A DNA stretch of 64,000 bases from Lysobacter defluvii IMMIB APB-9 = DSM 18482 (GTDB taxonomy: Bacteria; Pseudomonadota; Gammaproteobacteria; Xanthomonadales; Xanthomonadaceae). The position numbers and the translations under genes were made by a program. This document shows, piece after piece, positions 11,044 to 19,707 of the stretch. The notes under the pieces are model-generated. The model was not told the origin of the DNA. It did not search any database and saw only the letters and a list, made by a program, of their open reading frames with translations. The stretch covers positions 124,001-188,000 of the forward strand of contig NZ_AUHT01000011.1 of assembly GCF_000423325.1 (NCBI RefSeq). The letters run 5' to 3'. Position 1 is the first letter of the stretch; each line of letters starts with the position of its first letter.

Positions 11044-11907
11044 ATGGCCAGTGTCCGCCCGATGCCCGCTGCCTTCCTGGGCCACGGCAGCCCGATGAAC
11101 GCCCTGGAGCGGAACCGCTTCACCGATGCCTGGCGCGCGTTCGGGGCCAGCGTGCCTCGCCCGCGGGCGATCCTGGTGGTATCGGCGCACTGGTACGTCA
11201 ACGCCACGGCGGTCACCGCCATGGCGCGGCCGCGGACCATCCACGACTTCTACGGCTTCCCGAAGGCGCTGTTCGAAGTCGAGTATCCGGCCCCGGGCCT
11301 GCCGGAGCTGGCGGAGGAGGTCGCCGAGGTCGCAAAGCCCGACCACGTCGCCGCGGACCAGGACGCGTGGGGCCTGGACCACGGTACGTGGTCGGTGCTG
11401 GTCCACGCCTTCCCGGACGCCGACATCCCCGTCGTCCAGCTGTCGATCAACGCCCTCAAGCCACCGCAGTGGCATGTCGAGATGGGCGCGCGGCTGGCGA
11501 AGCTTCGCGAGAGCGGGGTGCTGCTGGTGGGCAGCGGCAACGTGGTGCACAACCTGCGGGCGATCGACTGGAAGCAGCCCGATGCCGGCTTTGACTGGGC
11601 GCGTCGCTTCGACGAGCACGCACGCGGGGTACTCACCGCGCGGCCCGCGGACGCCGCCTCCCTGTTCGAACACCCAGACTTCGCCATGGCCGCCCCCACG
11701 GACGAGCATTTCCTGCCGGCGCTCTACATCGCCGGGTTCGCCGCGGCCGTGGGCGAGCCGGCGAAGGTTCTGGTGGACGGCTACGCGTACGGGTCGCTGT
11801 CGATGACCTGCTACGGGGTGGGGACCGACTGCCCGCCCGAGCGCAATGGCCTGCCAGGTGCGGCGCCGCTGTCCACCGAGGTGCCGGCCGACGCCAGCAA
11901 CATCTGA
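11044..11907 (+). CDS. ygiD: YgiD-type extradiol dioxygenase (4,5-DOPA dioxygenase family)
   Basis: 287 residues of the LigB-like class III extradiol dioxygenases. It begins PAAFLGHGSPMNAL, whose His is a metal ligand, with VVSAHWYVN, GLDHGTWSVL, VVQLSIN and GSGNVVHNLRAIDW following in family order. The E. coli protein opens the ring of L-DOPA. ATG at MPAAFL, 18 bases downstream, is a plausible shorter start. The natural substrate in this organism is not known. Confidence 0.85.
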   Translation: MASVRPMPAAFLGHGSPMNALERNRFTDAWRAFGASVPRPRAILVVSAHWYVNATAVTAMARPRTIHDFYGFPKALFEVEYPAPGLPELAEEVAEVAKPDHVAADQDAWGLDHGTWSVLVHAFPDADIPVVQLSINALKPPQWHVEMGARLAKLRESGVLLVGSGNVVHNLRAIDWKQPDAGFDWARRFDEHARGVLTARPADAASLFEHPDFAMAAPTDEHFLPALYIAGFAAAVGEPAKVLVDGYAYGSLSMTCYGVGTDCPPERNGLPGAAPLSTEVPADASNI

Positions 11908-11914
11908 TTGCGTT

Positions 11915-12040
11915 CCCTTCTCCCGCTTGCGGGGTGAGGGGATGCGCCTGCGAGCCACTGGCTCGCGCATCCCCGAACGCCCTCGCGCCCTCGCGAGGGC
12001 CGGGGCGCGGAGCGACGTGCCCGAAGGGCGGATGAGGGCT
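11915..12040. repeat. Composite palindromic repeat between convergent genes
   Basis: The ends match the dispersed palindromic unit (CCCTTCTCCCGC on the left, GTGCCCGAAGGGCGGATGAG on the right), but the middle is replaced by about 80 bases of other inverted repeats. GGGGATGCGC at 11938-11947 pairs perfectly with GCGCATCCCC at 11965-11974, with an inner GAGCC/GGCTC stem. A second hairpin, CCCTCGCG/CGCGAGGG, follows. It fills the gap between the convergent ygiD and ankyrin genes and may act as a bidirectional transcription stop. Confidence 0.75.
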
Positions 12041-12043
12041 GCC

Positions 12044-12742
12044 TTACTCCCCCTGCAGCCAGGCCTCGATCCGCTCCATGTCCCTGCGCACCGCGGCGTT
12101 CAGCAGCTTCGGGTCGTTCTTCGGCAGGTAGTCGCGGAAGGTCGCCCCGGTGCGGTCGGTGGCGGCAGGGTCGGCGCCGGCCTCGAGGAGCTTCAGCACG
12201 GCGGCGGTGTTGTTCACCAGCGCGGCCTGGTGGAGCGGGGTGGTGCGGTTGCGGTCGGCCGCGGAGACGTTCGCGCCGGCGCGCAGCAGGAGATCGACGT
12301 TCTGATCGCTGCCCGCGCGTAGCGCGTCGAAGAGCGGGGTGGCGCCGGTGAGGGTGTTCGGCGTGTCCGGCGACATTCCGTGCCCGAGCAGGGTCTCCAG
12401 CCAGTACAGACTCCGGCCCATGGCCGCCAGGTGCAGGGCAGTGCGGCCGTCGGCGTCGCCGCGGGCCGGATCGGCGCCAAGTGACAGCAGCAGCCGGAAG
12501 CCGTCCCGGTCCTCCTGCCGCATCACCCAGTGCAGCAGGGGCTGTTCGCGCTCGTCGACTGCGTTGGGATTGGCCCCGGCCGCGATCAGCTCGCGGGCCA
12601 GGGCTTCGTCGCCACGGACGACGGCCTCGGCGAGCTGCGCGTTGCCGGGGTTGCTGAAAGCCTGCTGGTTCACATCGGTCCCTTGCCGGGCACAGCCGGC
12701 GGTGGAGGCGAGCATCAACGCCGCGGCCAGGAACGCGCGCAT
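12044..12742 (-). CDS. Ankyrin-repeat lipoprotein, candidate immunity protein
   Basis: 232 residues. The signal ends LMLASTAGC with lipidated Cys17 followed by Ala, which predicts outer-membrane sorting on the periplasmic side. Four to five ankyrin repeats follow (ARELIAAGANPNAVDE, LLLSLGADPARGDADGRTALHLAA, ETLLGHGMSPDTPN, LLLRAGANVSAADRNRTTPLHQAA, LKLLEAGADPAATDRTG). The start was placed at MRAFLAAALM because it gives a standard lipoprotein signal; an ATG 63 bases upstream is possible. It lies 118 bases downstream of the lipase gene on the same strand. A role as antidote or periplasmic inhibitor of the lipase is inferred from position only. Confidence 0.8.
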   Translation of the reverse strand: MRAFLAAALMLASTAGCARQGTDVNQQAFSNPGNAQLAEAVVRGDEALARELIAAGANPNAVDEREQPLLHWVMRQEDRDGFRLLLSLGADPARGDADGRTALHLAAMGRSLYWLETLLGHGMSPDTPNTLTGATPLFDALRAGSDQNVDLLLRAGANVSAADRNRTTPLHQAALVNNTAAVLKLLEAGADPAATDRTGATFRDYLPKNDPKLLNAAVRRDMERIEAWLQGE

Positions 12743-12860
12743 GCGAAGCGGCGCCGTCCCGGGGGAAGGCGCCGCGGCACGTGTTGCCCGTGGTGCGGCG
12801 GTCATGGCCGCAACGGTACTACGCACGGGCGCAGCGCTGCATGCCGCGATCCGGATCCGA

Positions 12861-14504
12861 TCAGCGGCCACCCAAGCCGAAGCCGTTGCCGATCCACTCC
12901 AGCCCGTCGTTGATGGCCTGGCCTACGTCACCGGCCACGTCGGCGGCCTTCTCCACCCCGTCGCCGATCACGTCGGCCGCGGTGTCGATCGCATCACCCA
13001 CGGTGTCGGCCGCATCACTTACGACCTTGCCGCCGTCCTCCATGAACCCGGCCACGGCGTCGAGCGGGGACTCCAGCCCGGTATGGTCACCGATGTCGCG
13101 CAGGATGCCGCCACCGGTGTTGCCGAGGTTCTGGACCGCATCGCCAGCCAGGCCGACCAGGCCATCGGCCAGGTCACCCACCGTGTCGACGGCGAAGTCC
13201 GCAACGTCACCCACGGCGTCCAGCGCACCCTCGACGCGGTCGCCGCCGATGAACTCACGGCCGGAGTCGCCCAGGCCGGAGACCAGTTCGGACCCGTTGT
13301 CGACCACGTCACCGACGAAGTCTCCGCCCTGGCGCAGGATATTGCCCAGGGTGTTGACGTTGAACTCGCCAATGCGGCCGCCCACGTCATCGCCGATGTT
13401 GCCCACGGTGCTGATCGTCCCGCCCACCACGTCGCCGGCGGCATCGATCAGCGCATCGGCCACCTGGCCCAGGATCGGGAAGCCATCCTGGTCGAGGTTG
13501 AAGCGCACGCCGTTGCCGAACAGGTCGGCGCCCTGGGCGACGGCGCCGCCCAGCCGGTCGAAGCCGGTCGGGCTGTTGGCCGGATCGTGCACGTCGACGT
13601 TCCCGTGTGCGTCGGGGCGGATCGCCTCGACGTACGAGGCGCCCTCGCCGCCGCCACCGTGCAGGCCGATCGGGTTGTCGGGGCTGGCCGGGTCGACGCG
13701 CAGCTCGTGCCCGACCGCCGGCGGCGGCTTCAGCCCGCGCAGGTCCTGCTGGGCGAAGGTGAGCGGATCGCCGTTGACCACATAGCGGCGCAGCTGGCCC
13801 TCGTCGGCGGCGTGCTCGCGAACCTCGTTGGGATTGAAGCCCAGTGTCTCCAGGGTCTGGTCGCTGAGCCCCGCGGCATTGAAGGTCACGCCGGAGGAAT
13901 CCGTCGCGAGCGCGGCCGCGGAGGCCAGGCCACCGCCCAGGGAGTGGCCGGTGAATACCACGTTGCCGTCGCCGAACACCCGCTCGGCAATCTTGCCCAG
14001 CGCAATCGCGTCCTCGTACTGGCCGGACTCGAAGCCCAGTCCCTGCCCGAGGTTGTCGTCCAGGTCGCTGCCCTGGCCGGGCGCCCAGTTGTCGGTCCCG
14101 CGGAAGGCGACGACGTACTGGCCCTGGTCGTTCTGGTAGATCGCCGCGTCGAAGCCCGCGGTGGTGCTGAGCATCGCCGGGTCGATCGGAATCTCGTTGC
14201 CGTTCGCATCCACCAGCGAGGCCCCATCGGCGCTGGGCTGCAACTGGTGCCAGCCGGCCTCCTCGAGCTCCCGGGCGGAGCTTTCGTTCGCCTCGTAGAC
14301 GTCGTTGGCCATCAGCGCGAGCTGGAAGTCGGTCTCGTGCTGCGGCGCCTGCCCCGCGAGCGAGTTGGCGAAACTGCCGTCCCCCTTGAGGAAGCCGTCG
14401 GCGACCTGCTGCAGCTGTCGCGGCAGCGGCAGTCCCTGCGCGAGGTGCTGCTGGATCCGCACCTGGTCGGCGAAGGACAGCTGGTTGGCGATCGGCATGT
14501 TCAT
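12861..14504 (-). CDS. Class-3-type lipase with long Gly/Asp-rich tail, candidate toxin
   Basis: 547 residues. The N-terminal half is an alpha/beta-hydrolase: VVAFRGTDNW at 131-140, nucleophile Ser188 in FTGHSLGGGLA, probable Asp246 in YVVNGDPLTF and probable His282 in IGLHGGGG. It should hydrolyse glycerolipids or phospholipids. Residues about 320-547 are low complexity, rich in Gly, Asp, Val and Ala, with repeated amphipathic units such as VGDVADFAVDTVGDLADGLV and AADVIGDGVEKAADVAGDVG. No signal peptide, RTX repeats, PAAR or VgrG fusion, or XVIPCD-like C-terminus is seen, so the export route is unknown. AGGGAAG precedes the ATG. The partner is the ankyrin lipoprotein downstream. Confidence 0.82.
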   Translation of the reverse strand: MNMPIANQLSFADQVRIQQHLAQGLPLPRQLQQVADGFLKGDGSFANSLAGQAPQHETDFQLALMANDVYEANESSARELEEAGWHQLQPSADGASLVDANGNEIPIDPAMLSTTAGFDAAIYQNDQGQYVVAFRGTDNWAPGQGSDLDDNLGQGLGFESGQYEDAIALGKIAERVFGDGNVVFTGHSLGGGLASAAALATDSSGVTFNAAGLSDQTLETLGFNPNEVREHAADEGQLRRYVVNGDPLTFAQQDLRGLKPPPAVGHELRVDPASPDNPIGLHGGGGEGASYVEAIRPDAHGNVDVHDPANSPTGFDRLGGAVAQGADLFGNGVRFNLDQDGFPILGQVADALIDAAGDVVGGTISTVGNIGDDVGGRIGEFNVNTLGNILRQGGDFVGDVVDNGSELVSGLGDSGREFIGGDRVEGALDAVGDVADFAVDTVGDLADGLVGLAGDAVQNLGNTGGGILRDIGDHTGLESPLDAVAGFMEDGGKVVSDAADTVGDAIDTAADVIGDGVEKAADVAGDVGQAINDGLEWIGNGFGLGGR

Positions 14505-14572
14505 GCGTGGCTTCCCTGACTGGACGCCACGAACTTAGCGCCCCGCCTGCCACCAGGCAGCTCGGACTGACC

Positions 14573-15361
14573 CTAGGGCAGCATCGCCAGCCATCCCGAA
14601 ACCAGCTCCAGCACCACGTCCGGCCGCTCCTTGTGCGGGAAGTGGCCGACGCCGGGCAGCACCCTCATCGTTCCCGGCCCCTGCGGCAGGGTCGTGATCC
14701 GCTCCGGATGACGCACGCTGCCGTACTCGTCCTCTGTGCCGTGGATCGCCAGGACGGGACACTGCACCCGTTGCAGCGTGTCGTCCAGCGTCCAGTCCGC
14801 GAAGCCGGGGTCCAGCCAGGTATCGACCCAGGCATCGAGCACCCAGCCGGCCTTGTCGCCGTGGTACTTCGCGAGGCGGGCCAGTTGCTCCGGCGGCCGG
14901 AACCCTGCGCTCACCCGTGCCACGCCCTCCAGCGTCAGTGCCTCGGCGAAGGCCTGGGCGGAGACGCTCACCACCGCCCGGCAGTCCCGTGTCCAGGCGG
15001 CTGCACAGGCGAGCGCGATTCCCCCGCCGATGCTGTGGCCGAAGGCGACGAAGGGCCCGATGCCCAGTGCCTCGCGGACGTGCCGGAACCCCGTGCGCGC
15101 CTCGTCGTCGATGAAGTCGAGCCGGAGCCGCGAGGGATGCGGGTCGGAGCGCCCATGGCCGAGCCGGTCATAGGCGACGACGTCGCGGCCGGTGGCCGCG
15201 GCCAGCCTCTCCGGGAACCCGCGCCATTGCGCGACGCTGCCGAGGGAATCGTGGAACAGCACGATCGGCGGGTTGGAGCCCCCCGGCGGCTGCCAGCGGG
15301 TGGCGAACAGGGTGCCTGCGGGCGTATCGACCCGGAGGTCGCGGGACGGGATCGGTGGCAT
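14573..15361 (-). CDS. Alpha/beta hydrolase
   Basis: 262 residues of the fold-1 alpha/beta hydrolase type. [22 protein letters not shown] is the oxyanion region, DRLGHGRSD the strand-5-preceding turn, [11 protein letters not shown] the nucleophile elbow (GHSIG), TEDEYG the probable acid region and [11 protein letters not shown] the catalytic His. The substrate is unknown. It is cytoplasmic, and 68 bases separate it from the lipase start on the same strand, so co-transcription with the lipase is possible. Confidence 0.85.
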   Translation of the reverse strand: MPPIPSRDLRVDTPAGTLFATRWQPPGGSNPPIVLFHDSLGSVAQWRGFPERLAAATGRDVVAYDRLGHGRSDPHPSRLRLDFIDDEARTGFRHVREALGIGPFVAFGHSIGGGIALACAAAWTRDCRAVVSVSAQAFAEALTLEGVARVSAGFRPPEQLARLAKYHGDKAGWVLDAWVDTWLDPGFADWTLDDTLQRVQCPVLAIHGTEDEYGSVRHPERITTLPQGPGTMRVLPGVGHFPHKERPDVVLELVSGWLAMLP

Positions 15362-15456
15362 CGCGCCACGATAGCCGCGACCGCCCGGGAAGGGCACACC
15401 CGGCCCGCCGGGGGCGTGCTTATGCTCAGTCGCAGGCAGTTCCACGGACCACGACC

Positions 15457-17145
15457 ATGAATGACCAGGCCCTCCCAAGCCACGTCCAGGGCGACACCTC
15501 CCAGCCGCTGCTGCACGAGACCGTCGGTGCCCTGCTGGCGCGCGTCGCGGCCGCCTGGCCGGAGCGCGAGGCGCTGGTGGTCCCGTTCCAGGGCGTGCGC
15601 TGGACCTGGCGCGAGTTCGACGATCGCGTCAGCCGGCTGGCCGCGGGCCTGCTGTCGCTCGGGCTGGAACCCGGCGAGCGCATCGGCATCTGGTCGCTCA
15701 ACCGCAGCGAATGGGTGCTGATGCAGTTCGCCACCGCCCGCGCCGGGCTGGTGATGGTCAACATCAACCCCGCCTACCGCACCCATGAGCTGGAGCACGC
15801 GCTGGCGCTGGTGGACTGCCGCGCGCTGGTGATGCCGGAGGCGTACAGGACCTCCGACTACCTCGGCCTGCTGCGCGCAGTCGCGCCCGAGCTCGACACC
15901 TGCGCCCCCGGCCGGCTGCAGGCGGAACGCCTGCCCGCGCTTCGCCACGTGATCCTGCTGGGGCAGGGCGGGGACGTGGCCGGTACCCGGCGCTTCGACG
16001 CCATCGCGAGCTGCGATGAGCCGGCCGCCCACGCGCGGGTCGAGGGGCTGCAGTCACGACTGGACCCGCACGACCCGGCGAACATCCAGTTCACCTCCGG
16101 CACCACCGGCGCGCCCAAGGGCGCCACGCTGACCCACCACAACATCGTCAACAACGGCTTCTTCATCGGCGAGCGCCTGCGCTTCACCGAGCAGGACCGC
16201 CTGTGCATCCCGGTGCCCTTCTACCACACGTTCGGGATGGTGCTGGCCAACCTCGCGGCGGTCACGCACGGCACCTGCATGGTGCTGCCGGGCGAGGGTT
16301 TCGATGCCGAAACCACCCTGGGCACGGTGCAGGACGAACGGTGCACCGCGCTGCACGGCGTGCCGACCATGTTCATCGCCATGCTGTCGCATCCGCGCTT
16401 CGCCGAGTACGACCTGTCGACCCTGCGCACCGGGATCATGGCCGGCTCCAACTGCCCGATCGAGGTGATGCGGCAGGTCATGAAGCGCATGCACATGGCC
16501 GACGTGACCATCTGCTACGGCATGACCGAAACCAGTCCGGTGAGCTTCCAGACCACCGCGGACGACCCGGTCGAGCGCCGCGTCGACTCCGTCGGCCGCA
16601 TCCACCCGCACGTGGAGGTGCGCATCGTCGACGGCGAGGGCAACACCGTCCCGCGGGGAGAGGTCGGCGAACTGCACACCCGCGGCTACTCGGTGATGCG
16701 CGGGTACTGGAACGACGAGGCGCGCACCGCGGAGGCGGTGGATGCCGACGGCTGGATGCACACCGGCGACCTGGCGACGATCGACGCGGACGGCTACTGC
16801 CGCATCGTCGGACGGCTCAAGGACATGCTGATCCGTGGCGGCGAGAACATCTACCCGCGCGAGATCGAGGAGTTCCTGTACGGGCACCCGGACATCCTCG
16901 ACGTGCAGGTGTTCGGAGTCCCCGACCCGAAGTACGGCGAGGAGGTGTGTGCCTGGATCCGGCTCGCCGAGGGCGCGGAAACCACCGCCGCCGACATCCG
17001 CGAGTACTGCCGCGGACAGATCGCGCACTTCAAGATCCCGCGCTACATCGAGTTCGTCGACGAGTACCCGATGACGGTGTCGGGGAAGGTGCAGAAGAAC
17101 CTGATGCGTGAGGAGATGGCCCGGAGGCTCGGAGCCGGCGCCTGA
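15457..17145 (+). CDS. AMP-binding acyl-CoA synthetase (medium/long-chain type)
   Basis: 562 residues of the ANL superfamily. The P-loop is [11 protein letters not shown] at 212-222; other motifs are [12 protein letters not shown] (A5), [40 protein letters not shown] (A7-A8, hinge) and the C-terminal lysine in [10 protein letters not shown]. It activates a carboxylic acid to acyl-AMP and then acyl-CoA. The close relatives are the FadD/AcsF 'fatty-acyl-CoA synthetase' AMP-binding proteins of beta-oxidation; chain-length preference cannot be read from sequence. It is divergent from the hydrolase gene, with 95 bases between them. Confidence 0.9.
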   Translation: MNDQALPSHVQGDTSQPLLHETVGALLARVAAAWPEREALVVPFQGVRWTWREFDDRVSRLAAGLLSLGLEPGERIGIWSLNRSEWVLMQFATARAGLVMVNINPAYRTHELEHALALVDCRALVMPEAYRTSDYLGLLRAVAPELDTCAPGRLQAERLPALRHVILLGQGGDVAGTRRFDAIASCDEPAAHARVEGLQSRLDPHDPANIQFTSGTTGAPKGATLTHHNIVNNGFFIGERLRFTEQDRLCIPVPFYHTFGMVLANLAAVTHGTCMVLPGEGFDAETTLGTVQDERCTALHGVPTMFIAMLSHPRFAEYDLSTLRTGIMAGSNCPIEVMRQVMKRMHMADVTICYGMTETSPVSFQTTADDPVERRVDSVGRIHPHVEVRIVDGEGNTVPRGEVGELHTRGYSVMRGYWNDEARTAEAVDADGWMHTGDLATIDADGYCRIVGRLKDMLIRGGENIYPREIEEFLYGHPDILDVQVFGVPDPKYGEEVCAWIRLAEGAETTAADIREYCRGQIAHFKIPRYIEFVDEYPMTVSGKVQKNLMREEMARRLGAGA

Positions 17146-17243
17146 ACGTTTCACCCCGCCTTCGCCTTGCCTCCACCGGCCGTAGGCGCCTCGCCCCCTA
17201 GCGTGCACTGCATCCACTTGGCGGATCCCCCGCAGGAGTTTGA

Positions 17244-17981
17244 ATGCAATCCGCATGCGCGTTGGAAACACCGGTCGCCGCATCGTGCCCGCGATCGCGC
17301 AAGCTGCCACGGATCGGCACCCTCGAATCCGAATTCCGCGACTTCATCGCCTCCGACGACTTCCCCTGCGTGGGCTCCAAACTTGCGCTTGCGCGGGGTG
17401 GGCTGCGCGCCGTGGAGCTCGCACCGCTGGGCGACGTGTCCAATGACGCGCTCCTGCTGGACACGCTCGTCGTGTTTGCACGGCACCTTGATGCGGGCAA
17501 GGAGGACAGCACCGACGTGCATTCGCTGGTCGCCCTGTTCCACGGTCCGTGCTCGATGGACGAACCGGCCTTCGAGCGGCAGCTGTGGAACCAGCTGCAG
17601 CGCCTGCACGACCTGGACGTTGCGCGTGGCACCGGGTGGGCGCCGGACGTCGACCGGGACCCGGCGAGTCCGCGTTTCAGCATGAGCCTGGCCGGGCACC
17701 CGTTCTTCATCATCGGCCTGCACCCCGGCAGCTCCCGCCTCGCGCGACGGTTCGCGGCGCCGGCGCTGGTGTTCAACTCGCATCGCCAGTTCAACCGGCT
17801 GCGCGAAGACGGCCGCTTTGCCAAGATGCAGAAGGCGACGCGCGCACGGGACATTGCATTGCAGGGCTCGATCAACCCCAACCTGTCCGACCACGGCGAG
17901 GCTTCGGAGGCACGGCAGTACAGCGGTCGGGCGGTGGAGGCCGGCTGGCGCTGCCCCTTCCGCGCCAGGAGCAGCGCATGA
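17244..17981 (+). CDS. YqcI/YcgG (GntA-like) heme-dependent N-hydroxylase
   Basis: 245 residues of the YqcI/YcgG family, heme-oxygenase-like enzymes; the characterised member GntA N-hydroxylates a guanidino nitrogen in guanitoxin synthesis. Family hallmarks are FRDFIASDDFPCVGSKLAL, HGPCSMDEPAFERQLWNQLQ, GHPFFIIGLHPGSSRLARRF and LVFNSHRQFNRLRE. AGGAG precedes the ATG by five bases. It overlaps the DUF1989 gene by four bases (ATGA). The other guanitoxin genes are absent, so a different substrate is likely. Confidence 0.82.
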   Translation: MQSACALETPVAASCPRSRKLPRIGTLESEFRDFIASDDFPCVGSKLALARGGLRAVELAPLGDVSNDALLLDTLVVFARHLDAGKEDSTDVHSLVALFHGPCSMDEPAFERQLWNQLQRLHDLDVARGTGWAPDVDRDPASPRFSMSLAGHPFFIIGLHPGSSRLARRFAAPALVFNSHRQFNRLREDGRFAKMQKATRARDIALQGSINPNLSDHGEASEARQYSGRAVEAGWRCPFRARSSA

Positions 17982-18601
17982 GCGGCGAGGTGGTCCGCAT
18001 ACCGCCGTGCTCGGCCCGGGCGGTGGTGCTGGAGGCGGGCGACGAGCTGGTGGTCATCGACCCGGAGGGTGAGCAGGTCAGCGACCTGGTGGCGTTCAAC
18101 CGTGCGGACATGGCCGAGTACCTGTCGTCGGGGCGCTCGATCGACTACGCCTCGCGGCTGTTCCTGACCACCGGCGACGTGCTGTATTCCAACCGCAGCC
18201 AGCCGATGTTCACGCTGCTGGAGGACACCTGCGGACGCCACGACTTCACGTTGACGCCGTGCTCGAAGGAGATGTTCGAGAAGCTCTACGGCGAGGAGGA
18301 GGGGCGCCCGGGTTGCGAGGGCAACCTGGCGATGGCGCTGGAGCCCTGGGGCATCACCCGCGACCGGGTGCCGATCGCGTTCAACATCTTCATGCACGTG
18401 GCGGTGGACGGCGAGAGTGGCGAGATCAGGGTGCTCCCGCCAAAGAGCAGGCCGGGCGCGCACCTGCGGCTGCGTGCGGAGATGCCGCTGGTCGTCGCGA
18501 TGACCTCCTGCTCGGCGGGGCAGTCCAACAACTTCCGCTACAAGCCCATCGATTTCCGGGTCGAGCGCGCCCGTACAGCGTCGGCGGCGCGCCCGGGCTG
18601 A
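17978..18601 (+). CDS. DUF1989 (urea carboxylase-associated/carboxyguanidine deiminase-like) protein
   Basis: 207 residues. It has the DUF1989 core: VVIDPEGEQVSDLVAFN, TTGDVLYSNRSQPMFTL, CGRHDFTLTPCSKEMFEKLYG, GCEGNLAMAL, FNIFMHV and MTSCSAGQSNNFRYKPIDFRV. Conserved Cys and His residues suggest a metal or catalytic-Cys site. Family members include the carboxyguanidine deiminase subunits of guanidine-degrading operons. Strict coupling to the GntA-like gene suggests successive steps on one guanidino or N-hydroxy substrate; this is inference. No carboxylase gene is nearby. Confidence 0.82.
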   Translation: MSGEVVRIPPCSARAVVLEAGDELVVIDPEGEQVSDLVAFNRADMAEYLSSGRSIDYASRLFLTTGDVLYSNRSQPMFTLLEDTCGRHDFTLTPCSKEMFEKLYGEEEGRPGCEGNLAMALEPWGITRDRVPIAFNIFMHVAVDGESGEIRVLPPKSRPGAHLRLRAEMPLVVAMTSCSAGQSNNFRYKPIDFRVERARTASAARPG

Positions 18602-18666
18602 GGGCATCCGTCGAGACCGGATTGCGCGGATACTCGCGGGGGGACGGCAGCGCAACGGAGCGCGTG

Positions 18667-19629
18667 ATGGTCGTGGAAGCCGAAAAGCGGTGGTACCTCA
18701 GCCCGGGCACGGAGCAGGGCCTGCTGCGGATCTCCATCACCGTGGTGGTCGCCTTTGCCGCCCTCGGCGTGGTCCTGGGGCTGTTGTCGCACTCCTTCGC
18801 GATCATCTTCGACGGTGTCTACTCGCTGATCGATGCCTGCATGACCGTGGTCGGTCTGCTGGTGGTGCGCCTGATCGCCGCCTCCAATGCCGGCGGTCTG
18901 CGCAACAAGCGGCTGATCGAGCGGTTCACCATGGGCTTCTGGCACCTGGAGCCGATCGTGCTCGGGGTCGACGCGCTCCTGCTGACCGGGGCGGCGGTGT
19001 ACGCGCTGATCAACGCGATCGGGTCGCTGGCGGCGGGAGGGCGCGAAGTGCACTTCGACATGGCGGTGGTCTATGCGGCGCTGACCACCGTGGCGAGCTT
19101 CGCCATGTGGCGGTTCCAGTTGCGCGCCAACCGCCGGATCCGTTCCAGTTTCGTCGCCCTCGACTCCAAGGGCTGGCTGATGTCCTGCCTGATTTCCGGC
19201 GCGCTGCTGGTCGCATTCGCCGGCGGCCTGGTGGTGCAGGACACCCGGCTGGACTGGGTGACGCCGTACATCGACCCGGCGGTGCTGGCGCTGGTGTGCC
19301 TGGTGATCATCCCCATCCCGATGGGGACGATCCGCCAGGCACTGGCCGACATCCTGCTGGTCACCCCGGCGGACCTGAAGCACCACGTGGACACGGTCGC
19401 CGGGCAGATCGTGGAGAGCTACGGGTTCCTCGACTACCGCGCCTACGTCGCGCGGGTGGGCCGCGGGCGCCAGATCGAGATCGCCTTCATCATCCCGCCC
19501 GGCGAGCCGGCGCGGACCATGGAAGAGTGGGACTGGCTGCGCGACGAGATCAGCGACGCCATCGGCGGCGATACCCCGGACCGGTGGCTGACGATCGTGT
19601 TCACGGCCGACCCCGAGTGGGCAGACTAG
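18667..19629 (+). CDS. Cation diffusion facilitator family transporter
   Basis: 320 residues with six predicted membrane helices. Metal-site pattern: SFAIIFDGVYSLIDACMT in helix 2 and FVALDSKGWLMSCLISGALLV in helix 5, followed by a cytoplasmic C-terminal domain from about residue 230 (ADLKHHVDTVAGQIVESYGF). It should export a divalent metal (Zn, Fe, Co or Mn) by proton antiport. The second site has Asp-Ser-Lys-Gly where typical zinc exporters have His-x3-Asp, so specificity may differ. GGAG lies before the ATG. Confidence 0.82.
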   Translation: MVVEAEKRWYLSPGTEQGLLRISITVVVAFAALGVVLGLLSHSFAIIFDGVYSLIDACMTVVGLLVVRLIAASNAGGLRNKRLIERFTMGFWHLEPIVLGVDALLLTGAAVYALINAIGSLAAGGREVHFDMAVVYAALTTVASFAMWRFQLRANRRIRSSFVALDSKGWLMSCLISGALLVAFAGGLVVQDTRLDWVTPYIDPAVLALVCLVIIPIPMGTIRQALADILLVTPADLKHHVDTVAGQIVESYGFLDYRAYVARVGRGRQIEIAFIIPPGEPARTMEEWDWLRDEISDAIGGDTPDRWLTIVFTADPEWAD

Positions 19630-19707
19630 GGCATCCCATAGCTGCCCGGACCGGGGTACATGTGCTCACATGGGCCGGATGACTTCGGGGCACCCAGGGG
19701 GAAGGCG

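Noticed and set aside
12861-14504. Lipase as a Xanthomonas type IV secretion effector
   Set aside because: The C-terminus lacks the XVIPCD-like motifs expected for that class, and no virB genes are in the window.
17244-18601. A complete guanitoxin biosynthesis locus
   Set aside because: Only the GntA-like gene is present; the other biosynthetic genes are not in the neighbourhood.
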